Positions 52,234-60,666 of a stretch of 64,000 nt of DNA are shown piece by piece (within the stretch, counting starts at the first letter, position 1; every line of letters starts with the position of its first letter). The notes beneath the pieces are model-generated. The model saw only the letters and a list, made by a program, of their open reading frames with translations, searched no databases and was not told the DNA's origin. This DNA comes from Clostridiales bacterium (lineage in GTDB: Bacteria; Bacillota; Clostridia; Christensenellales; Borkfalkiaceae), in assembly GCA_023667345.1 (NCBI GenBank), contig JAMPAF010000005.1, positions 1 to 64,000 on the forward strand, read 5' to 3'. The position numbers and the translations under genes were made by a program.

Positions 52234-54879
52234 TTAAGCGGCTTTTTTTCTGCGCCTTAAAGCCCGCCCGCCTTTTGCCTTTTCACCTTTACGGGAAACT
52301 ATTTTTGCAATAAGCTTATAAATTTCGCCGAACAAAATTACGGAGAGCGACGCGCCGAAAACCAGCCCCCAAAGGTGCGCGGGAAGCGCGGCTATGCCGA
52401 ACGCGGGCGCAAGCGGCGAAAAGCACAGAGCAACGTTTATGCCGAGCCCCGCCGCAACGGTTATGAGCAGAACCTTGTTTGAAAGTATTCCCTTAAACGC
52501 CGAACCGTCGCCCGAACGCACGTTGAATGCGTGAAAAAGTTCCATAAACGAAAGGGTTAAAAAGGCTACGGTTACCGCCTCGGCATTGCCGTATTTTGCA
52601 AGCGAAAACGCATAAACTGCCACCGTTACCCCCGTAATATATGCCGCCGAAACGAAAACCGACAGCAACGACGACCTTGAAAACAGCGCCTGTTCCGCGC
52701 GCTCGGGCTTGTGTTTCATATCGTCGCCCAGCCCCTTTTCGACGCCGAGCGCGAGCACTGGGAAGCTGTCGGTTATTAAATTTATCCAAAGTAGCTGCGT
52801 TGATGGCAGAAAGTTGAAGCCGACAAACGCGAACGTCACTGCCATGATAGCAAGCACCTCGGCGAGATTGGTGGAAAGGAAGAACTGTATGGTCTTTTTT
52901 ATGTTCGACGATATGCGCCTGCCCTCGCGCACGGCGGAGACAATCGTCGTGAAATTGTCGTCGCAGATAACCATATCGGCAACGCTCTTTGTGACCTCGG
53001 TGCCGCTCTTGCCCATAACTATGCCGATATCCGCGCTCTTAACGGGCGGTGCGTCGTTCACCCCGTCGCCCGTCATGGCTACGACCTCGCCCTGCGACTG
53101 TTTGATTTTGACGATTATATTTTTGTGCTTAGGCGAAACGCGCGCGAAAACTCTGCCCTTTTTAACCGCCTCTTTTAACTGCGGTTTGGTCATTTTGTCG
53201 AGCTGTTCACCCGTGTACACCTCGTCCTCGGAGTAGGCTATGCCCGCCTTTTTTGCAATGGCAAGCGCGGTTGCGGGGCTGTCGCCCGTAATCATGACGG
53301 TGGTAATTCCCGCGCCGCGGCAGTCCTCTACCGCTTCCTTTACGCCCTCTTTCAAATCGTCCATCATGCCGCACAAGCCGATAAACGTGAGGTTATCCTC
53401 GGTAAGATTTTCGCCTCTTTTAAAGGCGAACGCCAACACGCGCAACGCCTCGCCCGACATCTCCGCGCACTCCTCTTCGGCACGCGCTATATCGCTCCGC
53501 GAAATTTCCCGCTCGCCGCTCTCACCCAAAACGCGGATGCACCGCTTTAATACCTCTTCGGGCGCGCCCTTTACGAAAACGTATGCGCCGCTTAAAGTTT
53601 CCGCCCGCACCGACATAAGTTTGCGCTCGGACGAAAAGGGAATTTCACCCGTAACCGAGTACTCTTCCGCCCAGCCGTTTTCCTCGGCATACGCTTTAAT
53701 CGCAACCTCGGTGGGGTCGCCTATGTAGTTGCCCCGCCCGCCCTTTACGCGGGTGCAGATTGACATGCAGGCGTGCAATTTTTCGATTACCCCCGCAATA
53801 TCCCCCGACGAATTGGTTTTAGCGGCGTTAAAAACGCGCACAACCTTCATTTTGTTCTGCGTTAAAGTGCCCGTTTTATCCGAGCAAATGCAGGTGCAGC
53901 CGCCCAACGTTTCCACGCACTTCAACTTGCGGATAACCACCCTTTGGCGACTCATTCTCTGAACGCCCATCGCCATTATTACCGAAACGACGGCGGGCAA
54001 GCCCTCGGGAATAGCCGCAACGGAGACAGCGACAGCGGTCATAAAATTCTTTAAAAGCCCCGTGCCCTTCGCAAAAAAGCCGACGGCGAAAACTATTACC
54101 GCAACGACGATTACGAACGCCGAGATGATTTTTCCGAGCTTGTTTAAGCTCCGCTCCAAAGGGGTCTGCCCCTTCTTCACGCCCTCGAGCATTTCGGCAA
54201 TGCCGCCTATCTCGGTGTCCTTTCCGACCGCGGTCACGACCCCCTCGCCGCTGCCGCCCACGACTAAAGTGGACGAAAAGAGAAGGTTGCTCGCGTTTGA
54301 CTGCGTAACGTTTTTGCCGACTATAACCGTGTCGCGCTTTTCAACGCTAAGACTTTCGCCAGTGAGCGCCGCCTCGTCGCAGCGCAGCTCCGTCGCCTCC
54401 AAAACGCGCAAATCCGCGGGCACCACGTCCCCCTCTTCCAAAAGCACGATATCGCCGACCGTGAGCTCGGTCGCGTCAATTTCCGTAACCTCGCCGTCCC
54501 GCCTAACCCGCGCCGTCGTCGTGCTGAGCTTTTTAAGGCTCTCTATCGCCTTGTCCGCGCGGTACTGCTGAACCGTGCCGACAATGGCGTTTAAAAGGAT
54601 AATCGAGGCGATTATCGCAGTGTCGGCAAGGTCGCTCTTTTCGCCCGAAAACGCGGCGATTACCGCCGAAATGCACGCGGCGGCAATCAGAAGAATTGTC
54701 ATAATGTCGCCGAACTGTCCGAAAAACAGACCGATAACCGAGGTGCGCTTGCCCTTTTTCAGCTCGTTTTTGCCGTATTTTTGCCGGCGGCTTAAAACCT
54801 CGGCGGGGGCAAGTCCGCTCTTGTCCGAATTTAAAAGTTGCAATGCCCGCTCCTTGGGCACGTCGGCAAATTTAAGCAT
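52234..54879 (-). CDS. P2A-type cation ATPase (calcium-transporter family)
   Basis: 881 aa. A complete SERCA/PMCA-like pump: N-terminal cation_ATPase_N domain, TGES at 173-176, M4 ion-site motif PEGLP at 291-295, phosphorylation site CSDKTGTLT with D334, hinge MTGDGVNDAP, and about ten TM segments including the last six after residue 640. PEGLP is the calcium-type version of the motif. It exports calcium (possibly manganese) from the cytosol at the cost of ATP. It is a single gene; no regulator is adjacent. Confidence 0.95.
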   Translation of the reverse strand: MLKFADVPKERALQLLNSDKSGLAPAEVLSRRQKYGKNELKKGKRTSVIGLFFGQFGDIMTILLIAAACISAVIAAFSGEKSDLADTAIIASIILLNAIVGTVQQYRADKAIESLKKLSTTTARVRRDGEVTEIDATELTVGDIVLLEEGDVVPADLRVLEATELRCDEAALTGESLSVEKRDTVIVGKNVTQSNASNLLFSSTLVVGGSGEGVVTAVGKDTEIGGIAEMLEGVKKGQTPLERSLNKLGKIISAFVIVVAVIVFAVGFFAKGTGLLKNFMTAVAVSVAAIPEGLPAVVSVIMAMGVQRMSRQRVVIRKLKCVETLGGCTCICSDKTGTLTQNKMKVVRVFNAAKTNSSGDIAGVIEKLHACMSICTRVKGGRGNYIGDPTEVAIKAYAEENGWAEEYSVTGEIPFSSERKLMSVRAETLSGAYVFVKGAPEEVLKRCIRVLGESGEREISRSDIARAEEECAEMSGEALRVLAFAFKRGENLTEDNLTFIGLCGMMDDLKEGVKEAVEDCRGAGITTVMITGDSPATALAIAKKAGIAYSEDEVYTGEQLDKMTKPQLKEAVKKGRVFARVSPKHKNIIVKIKQSQGEVVAMTGDGVNDAPPVKSADIGIVMGKSGTEVTKSVADMVICDDNFTTIVSAVREGRRISSNIKKTIQFFLSTNLAEVLAIMAVTFAFVGFNFLPSTQLLWINLITDSFPVLALGVEKGLGDDMKHKPERAEQALFSRSSLLSVFVSAAYITGVTVAVYAFSLAKYGNAEAVTVAFLTLSFMELFHAFNVRSGDGSAFKGILSNKVLLITVAAGLGINVALCFSPLAPAFGIAALPAHLWGLVFGASLSVILFGEIYKLIAKIVSRKGEKAKGGRALRRRKKAA

Positions 54880-55097
54880 AGTCCACTTCCGAAAGATATT
54901 TCTTAAATAGACTATTAATTATAGTTGCAGAATATGCTTGATTTGCATTTACCGCGCCCCTCTCCCAACCTTGCCTTCCCACTTAATAAAGGGGGAAGGT
55001 GGCTGCGAACGCAGACGGATGAGGGTTGTGCAATATGACCACAATGTAGCCTTCCCCCTGCGTGGGGAAGGTGGCTTGCAGTCATTTCCCCTACACC

Positions 55098-55208
55098 GTC
55101 ATTGCGCTGGCGAAGCCGCGGCAATCCAGACGATAAACACTATTTATGCGTATTGAATGCCTTAGTATTTTTTCTGGATTGCTTCGTCGCTTAGCTCCTC
55201 GCAATGAC
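55098..55208. repeat. Inverted GTCATTGCG/CGCAATGAC element
   Basis: Outer ends GTCATTGCG and CGCAATGAC and inner GCAATCCAG/CTGGATTGC make a roughly 110-bp palindromic unit. It is of the widespread GTCATTGCGAG-type repeat seen in many bacteria. A half copy is at 62734-62771. Confidence 0.65.
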
Positions 55209-55237
55209 GCATAGACAAGGTAAGTATATAAGGAAAG

Positions 55238-55263
55238 AGCCCCGCGGCGTACGCCGCGGGGCT
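55238..55263 (-). terminator. Terminator of the pectate lyase gene
   Basis: A perfect 26-bp palindrome, AGCCCCGCGGCGT and its complement, followed on the minus strand by CTTTCCTTATAT. It lies 35 bp past the stop codon. Confidence 0.75.
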
Positions 55264-55297
55264 GAATAAATTTTTCATTAAAACGCTGAAAGCTATA

Positions 55298-58200
55298 TCA
55301 ATCTAACGGCACGAACGCGAACGATTCAAACCTTAAACCGCCGTGAGTTATCAGCGTATATTTATATCCGCACTGCAATGTAAATTCGTCGGACGCGCCG
55401 GCAGTCGTTAACCCCGCCGACGTTCCGTATCCGGAGCTTTTTAAGCTTTCCCCGTTGCCGTCTATCCTGTAATATCTGTTTGTATTGCTCGTGCTCGCCT
55501 GCCTTGCCTTAACCGTCAATTTCACGGCGCCGGAATACTGTGTTAAATCGATGGTAATTATCTCGGTGTCAACGTCGGGTGCCGGAATAGCCTGAAGGTA
55601 CGTATTACTGTATATCTTCCAGGTCGTACCGCTTATCAAAGACATAACGCCTTTATCGTCTATGGCGATATCTGTTTCGATAAGCGTATCGCTTGTTCCC
55701 ACTCCGCTTACGCTTGAACCGTTGACCGTAAATGCAGTCATAGCCTCGCCGCCAACCGTGCGAACAAAACCGCAGTTGTTGCAGGTCGTATCCTCTGCGT
55801 TATCGTATACGTGAGGTTCCAACGCCGTATGTTCCGTCGTATGCTCGCAATTAGCCATATGGTAGTGACCGCCCACGCCCGCGGAGGTATAATCTTCGGA
55901 ATAAGTGTGCTGGTGATAATCATTGCCGTTGCCCGCGCCGCCGAGAGTCACGTCGCCGTCACGCTTTTGCACGCCCGCAAGAGAGGGAACGTAATCGTGC
56001 GTTTCCTGCGCGGTGAACATAACAGAAACGTCCGACTTTACGCCGTCGTAGTAGAATACCGAAGAGTTAGTATCGAAGCCGTTTTTTACGAACTTGTTAT
56101 CCGTCGACTTTAAATTGGCATACCTGTCGTCGCCAACGTAAATATAATCGGCACCCGAGCCGTTTATAATCTTGGTCTCGTCGATATAGCAGTTAACTAT
56201 TTTAGCCGCAGGAGTACCGTTGCTTCCCGTTTTTAACTCTAACGGATAGTGCTTTGACGTATCCTCGGTAAAGTAGCAGTTCTCTATGAACGCATACGCG
56301 CCCGCACGGAGCGAAATGCTGTACATAGTACTGCCCGAATAGTAGTTGTTGTACATATGCATGTTCGCCTGTCTGCCGAGCGGCATACGCTGGTTACAGC
56401 TTTCGTAATAATTGTGATGGAAAGTCACGTTCGCCGTGGTATGACCGTCGCCGCCGCCGATAAGCCCCGTTTTGTGCGTTTCGATATAGTGGTTATAGGA
56501 TATGGTAATATTTTTGAGTCCCTTAAAGTCGGTAGAGCCGTCGCCGTCGTGCTTATCCTGCTCGTTACACACGTCCCAATAATTTAATCCTTCTTCAAAT
56601 GTATTGTGGTGCAGCCAAATATTGCCCTTCTTGAACTCGCTTAACGAGGAGACGGATGTTTCGCTACCTTCAAAGGAGCAAGCGTCTTCGGTGTAATCGT
56701 CAAAGCGAATATTTCTCACTTCGATAGAGCTGCAATTTTTAAACGTCATTCCCCACTGAAATATGCACGCGTCTTCGCCGATACCCTCTATCGTTACATT
56801 TTCAACGTTTTGTATAGAGCAGTCGTTCCAACAACTGTCGAACTCGTCTTTACTGCTATCGTATTTAATTCTGCTTGAAAGCCCGACAAGTTCGTCGCAA
56901 CGTTTTCCGCCATAAACCGAAGGATAATAATTCAGAGTATTAAAGCCGTCGGCGATAAGGCTCTGTTGATAAATATTTGTGGTTGTACCGCCCTCATATT
57001 TTTTTGTCGAAGAATTATAAGTGCTACGGTCGATGTTATAAAAATCGGTAAGTTTTTCACCGTTAATTCCCACTACCTTGTCGGGAGTAAGCTCTTTTCC
57101 TCCGTTTTCTTCAAGTTTGTTCCATGTTGCCGCGCCTACGGTCCCGATAACCCTTACAACAATCGGCGTACTGTTCGTGTCCTTGTCTTTAAAACTCGAA
57201 AGGTACTCGGCAATAGAGGTGCCTTTGCCGTCGATATTGTTTTTGTTTTCCTCGGTAAGGTAAATTATTTTTGCGTTGCTCTTAACCGTGCCGTCGTCTT
57301 TATACCCGCCCACGCCCGAGGAGTATTTAAAGTGCGCGTAGCCCGAGCGGTCGTGCGCGTGAATAGTCACGTCCTCGGCGGTCAAAACTTCCTTAGCAGA
57401 AGTCGTAATTTTAAAGTCGTATACCGCGCCGCCCTTCAAGCCGACCAAATCGACCCTCGCGGTCGCCGTATCCTTTTGGCGAACCAAATACGCCTTGTCG
57501 TCGCCGGATAAAGCCGTGTACGAGCTTTCGGACGCAAGCTTGTATTCGACCTTTGCGTTTGCGGCGTTGGTATCCGCCCACTCGAAAGCGGCGCATTCGT
57601 TGCCCGCGTAATTATAGGTGATTTTAGCGTCGACAACGGGTTCGGGCGCGTCCTCGGGAACGGTTATAACGCAGGATGCGGAAAAATTTCCGTCCGCCGT
57701 TTTAACGGTTATCGTGGCGCTGCCCGCGGCTTTCGCCGTGACCTTGCCCGTCTGGTCTACTGTGGCAACCGCCGTATTGCCCGACGACCAGGTTACGTTT
57801 TGGTTGGAAGCGTTTGCGGGCGCAATAGTTTTTGTAAGTTGTTTCTGCCCGCCCTTATTTACATTTGCGCTTGTAGGGGAAACCGTTACGCCGGTAACGT
57901 GCACGGTTGCAGCCGTCGCGGGGTTGACCGTAACGGAACACTGCGCGGTATGGCTTCCGTCCTCGGTGGTAACGGTAATAACCGCCGTGCCAGCCTTGTT
58001 GGCGGTAACCACGCCGTCCGAAACCGAAGCGACTGAACTGTCGCTCGACGACCAACTGACGTTTGTGTTGGTGGCGCCCGCAGGTGCAACCGTTTCGGTA
58101 AGCTTTTCGCTGCCGCCCACAGTCAAGGTTAAAGAGGGTTTATTTAATGTTACGTCCGTAACGTGTACGACGACGGGGTCGTTCTCGCTTACCGTAACCG

Positions 58201-58567
58201 TACAACTTGCCGTTTTGCTGCCGCTTACCGTGGTGACGGTGATATGCGCCGTGCCCGCGGCTTTTGCCGTGACTTTGCCCGTCTGGTCTACGTCGGCAAC
58301 CGCGGTGTTATCCGACGACCAGGTAACACTTCGGTCGGTCGCGTCGTCGGGCGAAACCGTCGCGGTAAGAGTTTCGTTTCCGCCCACCTTTAAACTCAAC
58401 GCGGGCTTATTTAAAGATACGCCGCTCACGGCTACGGTCGTACCGTCGCCCTGCTCCTGATTGGTTCCCGTGCCGCTTCCGTCTATGACGTTGCAAGCGG
58501 TCATGGAAGCCGAGCCGAACGCAAACGAGCACGCAAGAAGTAAAGCTAAAATTCCCCTCTTTTTCAT
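55298..58567 (-). CDS. Pectate lyase-like lipoprotein with three BIG2 domains
   Basis: 1089 aa. A lipoprotein-type signal ends SMTAC with C25 as the likely lipidated residue. Three BIG2 Ig-like domains follow (about 45-127, 135-214, 222-303), then an Fn3-like domain (about 312-404). The right-handed beta-helix of a PL1 pectate lyase spans about 420-900, with DGDGSTDFKG, ISYNHYIETHKTGLIGGG and VTFHHNYYESCNQRMPLGR holding calcium and catalytic residues. After it come a His/Cys-rich segment (about 905-960) and a C-terminal strand-rich CBM-like domain. It should cleave homogalacturonan at the cell surface. It may supply galacturonides for the GH4 enzyme (inference). Confidence 0.92.
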   Translation of the reverse strand: MKKRGILALLLACSFAFGSASMTACNVIDGSGTGTNQEQGDGTTVAVSGVSLNKPALSLKVGGNETLTATVSPDDATDRSVTWSSDNTAVADVDQTGKVTAKAAGTAHITVTTVSGSKTASCTVTVSENDPVVVHVTDVTLNKPSLTLTVGGSEKLTETVAPAGATNTNVSWSSSDSSVASVSDGVVTANKAGTAVITVTTEDGSHTAQCSVTVNPATAATVHVTGVTVSPTSANVNKGGQKQLTKTIAPANASNQNVTWSSGNTAVATVDQTGKVTAKAAGSATITVKTADGNFSASCVITVPEDAPEPVVDAKITYNYAGNECAAFEWADTNAANAKVEYKLASESSYTALSGDDKAYLVRQKDTATARVDLVGLKGGAVYDFKITTSAKEVLTAEDVTIHAHDRSGYAHFKYSSGVGGYKDDGTVKSNAKIIYLTEENKNNIDGKGTSIAEYLSSFKDKDTNSTPIVVRVIGTVGAATWNKLEENGGKELTPDKVVGINGEKLTDFYNIDRSTYNSSTKKYEGGTTTNIYQQSLIADGFNTLNYYPSVYGGKRCDELVGLSSRIKYDSSKDEFDSCWNDCSIQNVENVTIEGIGEDACIFQWGMTFKNCSSIEVRNIRFDDYTEDACSFEGSETSVSSLSEFKKGNIWLHHNTFEEGLNYWDVCNEQDKHDGDGSTDFKGLKNITISYNHYIETHKTGLIGGGDGHTTANVTFHHNYYESCNQRMPLGRQANMHMYNNYYSGSTMYSISLRAGAYAFIENCYFTEDTSKHYPLELKTGSNGTPAAKIVNCYIDETKIINGSGADYIYVGDDRYANLKSTDNKFVKNGFDTNSSVFYYDGVKSDVSVMFTAQETHDYVPSLAGVQKRDGDVTLGGAGNGNDYHQHTYSEDYTSAGVGGHYHMANCEHTTEHTALEPHVYDNAEDTTCNNCGFVRTVGGEAMTAFTVNGSSVSGVGTSDTLIETDIAIDDKGVMSLISGTTWKIYSNTYLQAIPAPDVDTEIITIDLTQYSGAVKLTVKARQASTSNTNRYYRIDGNGESLKSSGYGTSAGLTTAGASDEFTLQCGYKYTLITHGGLRFESFAFVPLD

Positions 58568-58605
58568 AAACTTAACCTTCCTTATTAAAAGTTAAAATTA
58601 CACTT

Positions 58606-58626
58606 TAATATATTTACAATATATTA
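58606..58626. promoter_or_regulatory. AT-rich palindrome at the pectate lyase start site
   Basis: TAATATATT and AATATATTA flank TAC. The palindrome starts 5 bp downstream of the -10 box and covers the expected start. Candidate operator; low base complexity limits certainty. Confidence 0.45.
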
Positions 58627-58631
58627 CCAAA

Positions 58632-58660
58632 AATATATCACCGCTCAGCAAAGTTGTCAA
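58632..58660 (-). promoter_or_regulatory. SigA promoter of the pectate lyase gene
   Basis: On the minus strand TTGACA (58660-58655), 17-nt spacer, TATATT (58637-58632). Confidence 0.8.
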
Positions 58661-58792
58661 GTGAAAAATAAAAAAACGATTTACCGCAAAACCGCACTTT
58701 ACTTAATGAAAATAATTTGCGGGCAAATAGGAATATGTATCAAGCCCCGCTTGCGCGGCACGAAATGGGGTAAAACAGCACCGCCACCACCC

Positions 58793-59036
58793 GTCATTAT
58801 GAGGTTTTTGCGGCATTGCGGACTTGTTTGAAACGTTTACGCATTTAGCCGCAAAAACCGTGCCCGCACGCGTAGCGGTACTGCGTGCCGACAAGTCGGG
58901 GCGCACGTAGTATAATCTTTTTGCGCGCTTTTTTTCGCGCAAAATAATCAATTCCACATTACAATGCTATTTAAGGCGAACACCCGCAAACTCCGTTATT
59001 CTGGATTGCCACAGCGGCAAGCCGCTTCGCAATGAC
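58793..59036. repeat. Dispersed two-hairpin repeat, copy 4
   Basis: GTCATT at 58793 and AATGAC at 59031-59036. Stem 1 (58803-58814 with 58848-58859) is identical to copy 3. Stem 2, TTTTGCGCG (58919-58927) with CGCGCAAAA (58936-58944), keeps its pairing with a shortened loop. About 50 nt are inserted between the stems relative to copy 3. Confidence 0.75.
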
Positions 59037-59151
59037 GGTAACCGAACAACCGCTACGCAGACGGACGCAATGACGGTATTCGGGCAACGGATACGCGGGC
59101 GGGCGCAATGACGGTAACCGAGCAAACGCTACGCGGGCGGGGCGAAAAGCA

Positions 59152-59184
59152 AAGCGGCGTTTTTAATGACAAAAAACGCCGCTT
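59152..59184 (-). terminator. Stem-loop after niaR
   Basis: A 13-bp stem AAGCGGCGTTTTT/AAAAACGCCGCTT with a 7-nt loop, about 110 bp after the niaR stop. The U-run after it on the minus strand is interrupted (TGCTTTTCG). Confidence 0.55.
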
Positions 59185-59292
59185 AATTTATGTTTTGCTA
59201 TGATTAGTTCGTTTATAAACAGGCAATTAAAGGACTTGGCAAGGGGCGACACGCCCCATAGACCCCGTAATATGCCCCAATGAACGCGGATT

Positions 59293-59802
59293 TTATATCT
59301 CTATAAGGTAACCTTTTTCGCGCAACGCCGCCTCGATTTCGTCGAGTATTTGCTCGTTTTCCCCCGAAACGGTGTGGTAATGATAGCCGTCGGTAACGCT
59401 CATTAAAGGCTTCGACGCGCCAGATACGAGCGAGCGGTAAAGCTCCTCTGCGTGGCGCATTGTCGAAAGCTCGAGCCGCGCGGATATCTTGCCGTAAACG
59501 CGGTGATGCACGCTGATATCCTCAACCTTCCCCCCGCGCGAGATTATAATTTCGCTTTCGTCCAAGAGCTCCTGCAAGGTGTGGCGGCACTTGAAAACCC
59601 GCTCGGCGCGCAAGCCCGAGCCCAACACATACCCGCGGTTTGTGGAAATCACGCCGTACCCCTGCGCCCTTAAAATGGCGATATCCTGCACGATAACCTG
59701 CCGTGACACCGAATATTTTTCGCTCAAAAAATTAGCGGCGACGGGGTTTTGACTGTTGCCTATAAGCGACAGAATTTCCGCCCGCCTTTCGTGCGCCTTC
59801 AT
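59293..59802 (-). CDS. niaR: NiaR (YrxA-type) repressor of NAD biosynthesis
   Basis: 169 aa. An N-terminal winged HTH (RRAEILSLIGNSQNPVAANFL, about 6-60) is followed by a 3H domain (about 70-169) with paired histidines VHHRVYG and YHYHTV that bind metal and nicotinic acid. In Firmicutes NiaR represses NAD synthesis and niacin uptake genes when niacin is present. The start at 59802 lies in the nadC stop (TAATG); the longer upstream frame is nadC read in another frame. It should act on the operator at 62056-62081. Confidence 0.93.
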   Translation of the reverse strand: MKAHERRAEILSLIGNSQNPVAANFLSEKYSVSRQVIVQDIAILRAQGYGVISTNRGYVLGSGLRAERVFKCRHTLQELLDESEIIISRGGKVEDISVHHRVYGKISARLELSTMRHAEELYRSLVSGASKPLMSVTDGYHYHTVSGENEQILDEIEAALREKGYLIEI

Positions 59803-60662
59803 TATACTTCCTCTTCGGGGCGAAGCTCTTTCAGCGACAAATCGAGTATGGGCGCAGAGTGCGTCAACGCGCCCGACGAAACGAAGTCCACGCCCGTCTC
59901 CTTGACCCTTTCGATATTTTCGAGCGTCACATTGCCGCTGCACTCGGTGAGCGCCCTGCCGCCTATCATTTCGACCGCCTTCTTCATATCGGCAACCGAC
60001 ATATTGTCGAGCATGATTATGTCCGCGCCCGCTTCCAACGCCTCGCGGCACATATCTAAATTTTCGACCTCGACCTCGATTTTGCGCACGAACGGCGCGT
60101 ACGCCCTCGCCATTTCGACCGCCTTTTTAACGCCGCCCGCCGCGCCTATGTGGTTGTCCTTTAAAAGAACGCCGTCGGATAAATTATAGCGGTGATTGTT
60201 ACCGCCGCCGCAACGCACCGCGTACTTTTCGAAAACGCGCATATTCGGCGTGGTTTTGCGGGTGTCCAAAAGCTTGGTTTTGCACCCTTCCAAAAGTTTT
60301 GCAACGCTTTTTGTGTAGGTTGCAATGCCGCTCATGCGTTGCAGGAAATTGAGAGCGACGCGCTCGCCCGAAAGAAGCACTCGGATATCGCCCGAGACCA
60401 TGGCAATGCGCTGACCCTTTTTCACCTCGTCGCCGTCTTTGACGAAAATTTCGATTATCGTGTGCTCGTCCAAAAGCTTGAACACCCGCTCGAAAACGTT
60501 GAGCCCGCAGATAACGCCGTCCTGCTTGCATATGAGCTTTACCCGCCCCCGCTTGTATTCGGGCATAACCGAGTTGGTGGTAACGTCCTCGTTACCGATA
60601 TCCTCTTCGAGCGCCTGCTTTATGAGCCTGTCCATTATAAGTTTTTCGGTTAAATCGTTCAT
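59802..60662 (-). CDS. nadC: Nicotinate-nucleotide pyrophosphorylase (quinolinate PRTase)
   Basis: 286 aa. It converts quinolinate and PRPP to nicotinate mononucleotide. Motifs: GDIRVLLSGERVALNFLQRMSG-type loop, DTRKTTPNMR, HRYNLSDGVLLKDNH, and EVEVENL with GADIIMLDNM. Length is normal. It starts 4 nt after nadB and overlaps niaR by 1 nt. Confidence 0.96.
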   Translation of the reverse strand: MNDLTEKLIMDRLIKQALEEDIGNEDVTTNSVMPEYKRGRVKLICKQDGVICGLNVFERVFKLLDEHTIIEIFVKDGDEVKKGQRIAMVSGDIRVLLSGERVALNFLQRMSGIATYTKSVAKLLEGCKTKLLDTRKTTPNMRVFEKYAVRCGGGNNHRYNLSDGVLLKDNHIGAAGGVKKAVEMARAYAPFVRKIEVEVENLDMCREALEAGADIIMLDNMSVADMKKAVEMIGGRALTECSGNVTLENIERVKETGVDFVSSGALTHSAPILDLSLKELRPEEEV

Positions 60663-60666
60663 TTGC

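Larger units (their letters stand above)
54880..55297. other. Gene-free spacer of palindromic repeats
   Basis: Holds CCTTCCC/GGGGGAAGG modules (54961-55075), an inverted pair GTCATTGCGC...GCAATCCAG (55098-55131) and CTGGATTGC...GCAATGAC (55172-55208), and the terminator at 55238-55263. No gene seen. Confidence 0.65.
58661..59292. other. Gene-free spacer between pectate lyase and NAD genes
   Basis: Contains two-hairpin repeat copy 4 (58793-59036), short degenerate copies of its ACGCAATGACGG tail (59037-59115) and a hairpin at 59152-59184. No gene is supported. Confidence 0.65.

Noticed and set aside
59803..60051. N-terminal extension of NiaR to 252 residues
   Set aside because: The extra 83 codons are nadC read in another frame. 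The ATG at 59802 begins the family N-terminus.
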